From the NCBI GenBank assembly GCA_030737835.1, contig CM060853.1, positions 17,976,895-18,040,894 on the forward strand: DNA of 64,000 nt, in the 5' to 3' direction. Under the pieces are notes generated by a model. That model searched no databases. It was not told the DNA's origin and saw nothing but the letters and a program-made list of their open reading frames with translations. The DNA comes from Acorus gramineus (taxonomy: Eukaryota > Streptophyta > Magnoliopsida > Acorales > Acoraceae). Shown here in pieces: positions 60,101 to 64,000 of the stretch. Position numbers and translations under genes: made by a program. Every line of letters begins with the position of its first letter. Within the stretch, counting starts at the first letter, position 1.

Positions 60101-60769
60101 CCTCACAACCTCCGGCCTCTTCAACAATGTCACATCACTTGCATCATCAATTGTACCTTTCCGCATCTTCAAGAACAGGTTTGGCTTCATCCTCAGGTCC
60201 AAAGCCTTGTCCGTCTCCCCATCATCGCCTCGAAACACGGTCGGCTTACGCAACCTGACATTCAAAGACCCCTCCTCGACCTTCTCGTCCAATTGGGCAG
60301 GTCGCGAAGCCGGATTCCCATCCACTCCTCCGTTATTTGTCCCACTGTTCATCGCAGGCCGTGATAAGAGAAGGTTCTTCTCCGCCAACGCTTTCTGGGC
60401 GAAAAAACCCGCGCTTTTTGATGAATCCAACAGACGCCGAGGCGGGGGAAGCTTGATCGAGCCTTCCACCGGCCCTCCTTCGTTCTTCTTCGAGAAGGAC
60501 TTCTCGACGTCGAGAGGAGTGACTTCCGGGTTCGATTTCCTCGCCATTATCTTGGCGAGGGTGAGCTTGGGGTCCTCGCCGATCAGGCGGCCGAACTTGA
60601 GCTCCATCTGGTCCCACTGGTCGAGGTCTTCGGGTGCGCCGTCACCGGACGACCGGAGCGGGAGGGGTCTGGGGCGGCGAGATGGGAGGGTGAGGGGGCG
60701 GTTCGGGGTCGGGGGAGGCTGGATTGGGACGAACCGCCGGCCCAAGCAGCAGCTGGTGAGGGCGTCCAT
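54177..60769 (-). CDS. Plastid S1 RNA-binding-domain protein (PDE338-like; complete, 13 exons)
   Basis: Complete protein of 698 residues. Exons (- strand): 60769-59977, 59394-59280, 58520-58406, 58234-58136, 58029-57736, 57651-57544, 57333-57262, 57166-57080, 56226-56155, 56050-55961, 55435-55328, 55051-54983, 54251-54177 (TGA). All junctions keep phase. The N-terminus (about 1-45, rich in Ser/Pro/Arg, no acidic residues early) looks like a chloroplast transit peptide. A low-complexity acidic/basic linker follows to about 340. Two S1-type OB folds: about 364-495 (VELISCSTRGFVASFGSLIGFLP, then VGQKIRVNVTLADR) and about 511-585 (IGDVVKCCVTKITYFGIFVEV...GVPALIHQSEVS...LSLKQ). The C-terminal region contains EWADVESLIKELQQIEGIQ. 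Plant S1 proteins of this build act in plastid RNA metabolism and translation. The PDE338/At1g71720 assignment is by resemblance from memory. Confidence 0.88.
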
Positions 60770-61890
60770 TTAGGGTTCTCTCTCGACGGGAGGGTAAGGT
60801 CATTCAGAGAGAGGGTTTCATGGATTTCCTTTTTTGTTTGGGTCACTGTAGATGGGGGTGGTGAAGCGTTATCCGCTATAGAAATAGAGCGGGTAAGGTT
60901 TTTCTTTTTCTACGTGGTTCTAACTTGCAAGTTCCCACAATAGCCACACTTTGGGCTGATTTGATGATGAGTGAAGGATTTCACTGATAAGTTATTTTAA
61001 GGGTTAATTTTAATTATTGATTTTTTAAAAAAATTCATTTATTTATACAATGTTGGGATATAGGATATTTCAAAATTATACAAGAAAAAATACAAACAAT
61101 TCAGTTATTTATTTATATTTTAAAGAAAGGTGAATAATTTCGAAATACAAATTCTGAGAGAGATTAAAATGCAAAAATAAAAAAAAGATATGGGCGATGC
61201 GCGTTGGAGTTCTCCCGATTAGAAGAGACATCTAATCAAAGGGAGACGCGACAACATGTGATTACCAAGCTATGCGTAACAGTCCATTTTTAAATATTCT
61301 AATCTCACACGCATCTCAAAAACATGTCTCACATGTTTTCTTGATAAATTCACGTATCTTCGAAACAACTCATATTTTATCTCAATTATTTCACTTATCT
61401 CACAATGATCCTCTTGTTTCAATAATTATCTCATGGTATAGTATAGCTGTATAGATGAGCCAACTGAAATGGATGATCTATACACTTGCAACAATTCTAA
61501 CTGAAATTGGATCAATTTTCTTTTTTATAAATAAATATTAAAGTGAGATTATTCCTACACACATTATTATATTATACATGTATTAAAAAAGTAAATAAAA
61601 GTTTGTATTCAAATTTATTTCTGTTTTGATTTCTATTTACAATTTTAAAATAAATTTGAAAAATACTTGTCTCGATATATATTTTTTTAAAATGTTAAAT
61701 ATGCCTTCCAAAGTGAGTACGTATGACCCGGAAGCAGCTAAAAAAACGGCTATGTATCAAAACCTCTGCTTTTTCCCATTTGTTGCCTATTATCGTTTCA
61801 TGGCACTGCATGAAGTCTTAATAGTACACCTACATACACTAAAAGTTTAATTTCTATAATACTTATTTTAATAAACAAATAACATGAATT
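60770..61890. other. Upstream region of S1-domain gene and spacer before tRNA
   Basis: The leader and promoter of the - strand S1-domain gene lie in the first few hundred bases. The rest is AT-rich with no coding exon supported. Confidence 0.4.
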
Positions 61891-61962
61891 GGGCGTTTGG
61901 TCTAGTGGTATGATTCTTGCTTTGGGTGCAAGAGGTCGCGAGTTCGATTCTCGCAACGCCCC
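61891..61962 (+). tRNA. tRNA-Pro (anticodon UGG)
   Basis: A 72-nt cloverleaf: acceptor stem GGGCGTT pairs with AACGCCC plus discriminator C. The D arm includes GGTCTAGTGGTATGAT (A box), the anticodon stem CTTGC/GCAAG encloses TTTGGGT with anticodon TGG, and the T arm GCGAGTTCGATTCTCGC contains the B box. No intron and no encoded CCA. An upstream CAA-rich stretch and a downstream T-run fit Pol III transcription of a nuclear plant tRNA. Confidence 0.97.
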
Positions 61963-61968
61963 TACTTC

Positions 61969-61978
61969 TTTTTTTTTT
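61969..61978 (+). terminator. RNA polymerase III T-run terminator
   Basis: Run of ten T beginning 7 bp after the tRNA 3' end. Confidence 0.8.
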
Positions 61979-62162
61979 CTGCCCTTTTTTGAAATGGACC
62001 ACAACGGAGGCAATACCATCAGTGTCCCAGTGAAATAGCTCTGCTTTTATTTCATCTGTACAACTATAAAACCTTATGGACATGTACATACATATAATTC
62101 TGCCTGGCCTGATTTTTTTTTTTTTTTGTTCTCCCCCTCAATGAATAAGGGAGGAGAAAGGC

Positions 62163-63868
<1,706 letters not shown>

Positions 63869-64000
63869 TTATGTGCAATTCTGGCAAACACATTATAGTT
63901 TTTCACATATGGCGTTATTAATCAATCTTGAGTTTTCATATCCACGTTCTAGTCATTGTTACTTGGCAAATTGCCTACATATGAAGTCACTGGAGTCTCA

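Noticed and set aside
59979-60773. 264-codon open frame on the + strand
   Set aside because: Antisense to the first exon of the S1-domain gene; the GC-rich exon keeps the opposite strand open. The - strand product has a transit-peptide-like start and joins in phase to 12 more exons.

Overview
The window is nuclear DNA of a flowering plant, most likely a eudicot. Coding regions are split by GT-AG introns with AT-rich interiors. Several genes belong to plant-type families (MLO, RTFL/DVL peptide, plant tetraspanin, plastid S1-domain protein). There is one nuclear-type tRNA gene, and the intergenic space is full of decayed DNA transposons and foldback elements. I cannot name the species. All exon models below were built by eye from splice sites, reading phase and family knowledge; every one keeps an open frame across all its junctions.

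Layout. 1-10.2 kb: a direct tandem duplication carrying two copies of a short-chain dehydrogenase/reductase (SDR) gene on the + strand; the first copy is cut by the window edge. 11.2-14.9 kb: an SF1/branchpoint-binding-protein-like splicing factor on the - strand. 15.2-20.3 kb: a transposon-rich block with two abutting foldback elements, a non-autonomous hAT element, a long-TIR element and a duplicated ~350 bp segment. 20.4-26.1 kb: a complete 15-exon MLO gene (- strand) with the C-terminal DFSF signature of the powdery-mildew-susceptibility clade. 26.1-33.9 kb: gene-free, with a hairpin MITE, a hAT-like element containing a second element, and another TIR element. 33.9-41.4 kb: a complete 11-exon threonine aspartase (taspase-like) gene (+). 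43.6-45.2 kb: a large foldback element. 45.4-45.6 kb: a 60-residue RTFL/DVL peptide gene (+) preceded by a tiny uORF that overlaps its start codon. 47.0-51.2 kb: an 11-exon tetraspanin gene (-). 54.2-60.8 kb: a 13-exon gene for a plastid-targeted S1 RNA-binding-domain protein (-). 61.9 kb: tRNA-Pro(UGG). 62.2 kb to the window end: the last three coding exons of PCNA (-).

The genes look like ordinary neighbours and do not form one pathway. The most notable signals are: (1) the first SDR copy has lost the catalytic serine and shows more replacement than silent differences from its sister; (2) the MLO gene appears to be an intact clade V member; (3) the RTFL/DVL gene has an ATGA start-stop overlap with a uORF; (4) there are many independent long-inverted-repeat elements of different families, some nested, including a 61-nt-arm hairpin with a 2-nt loop in a taspase intron. 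I found no new multi-gene system.
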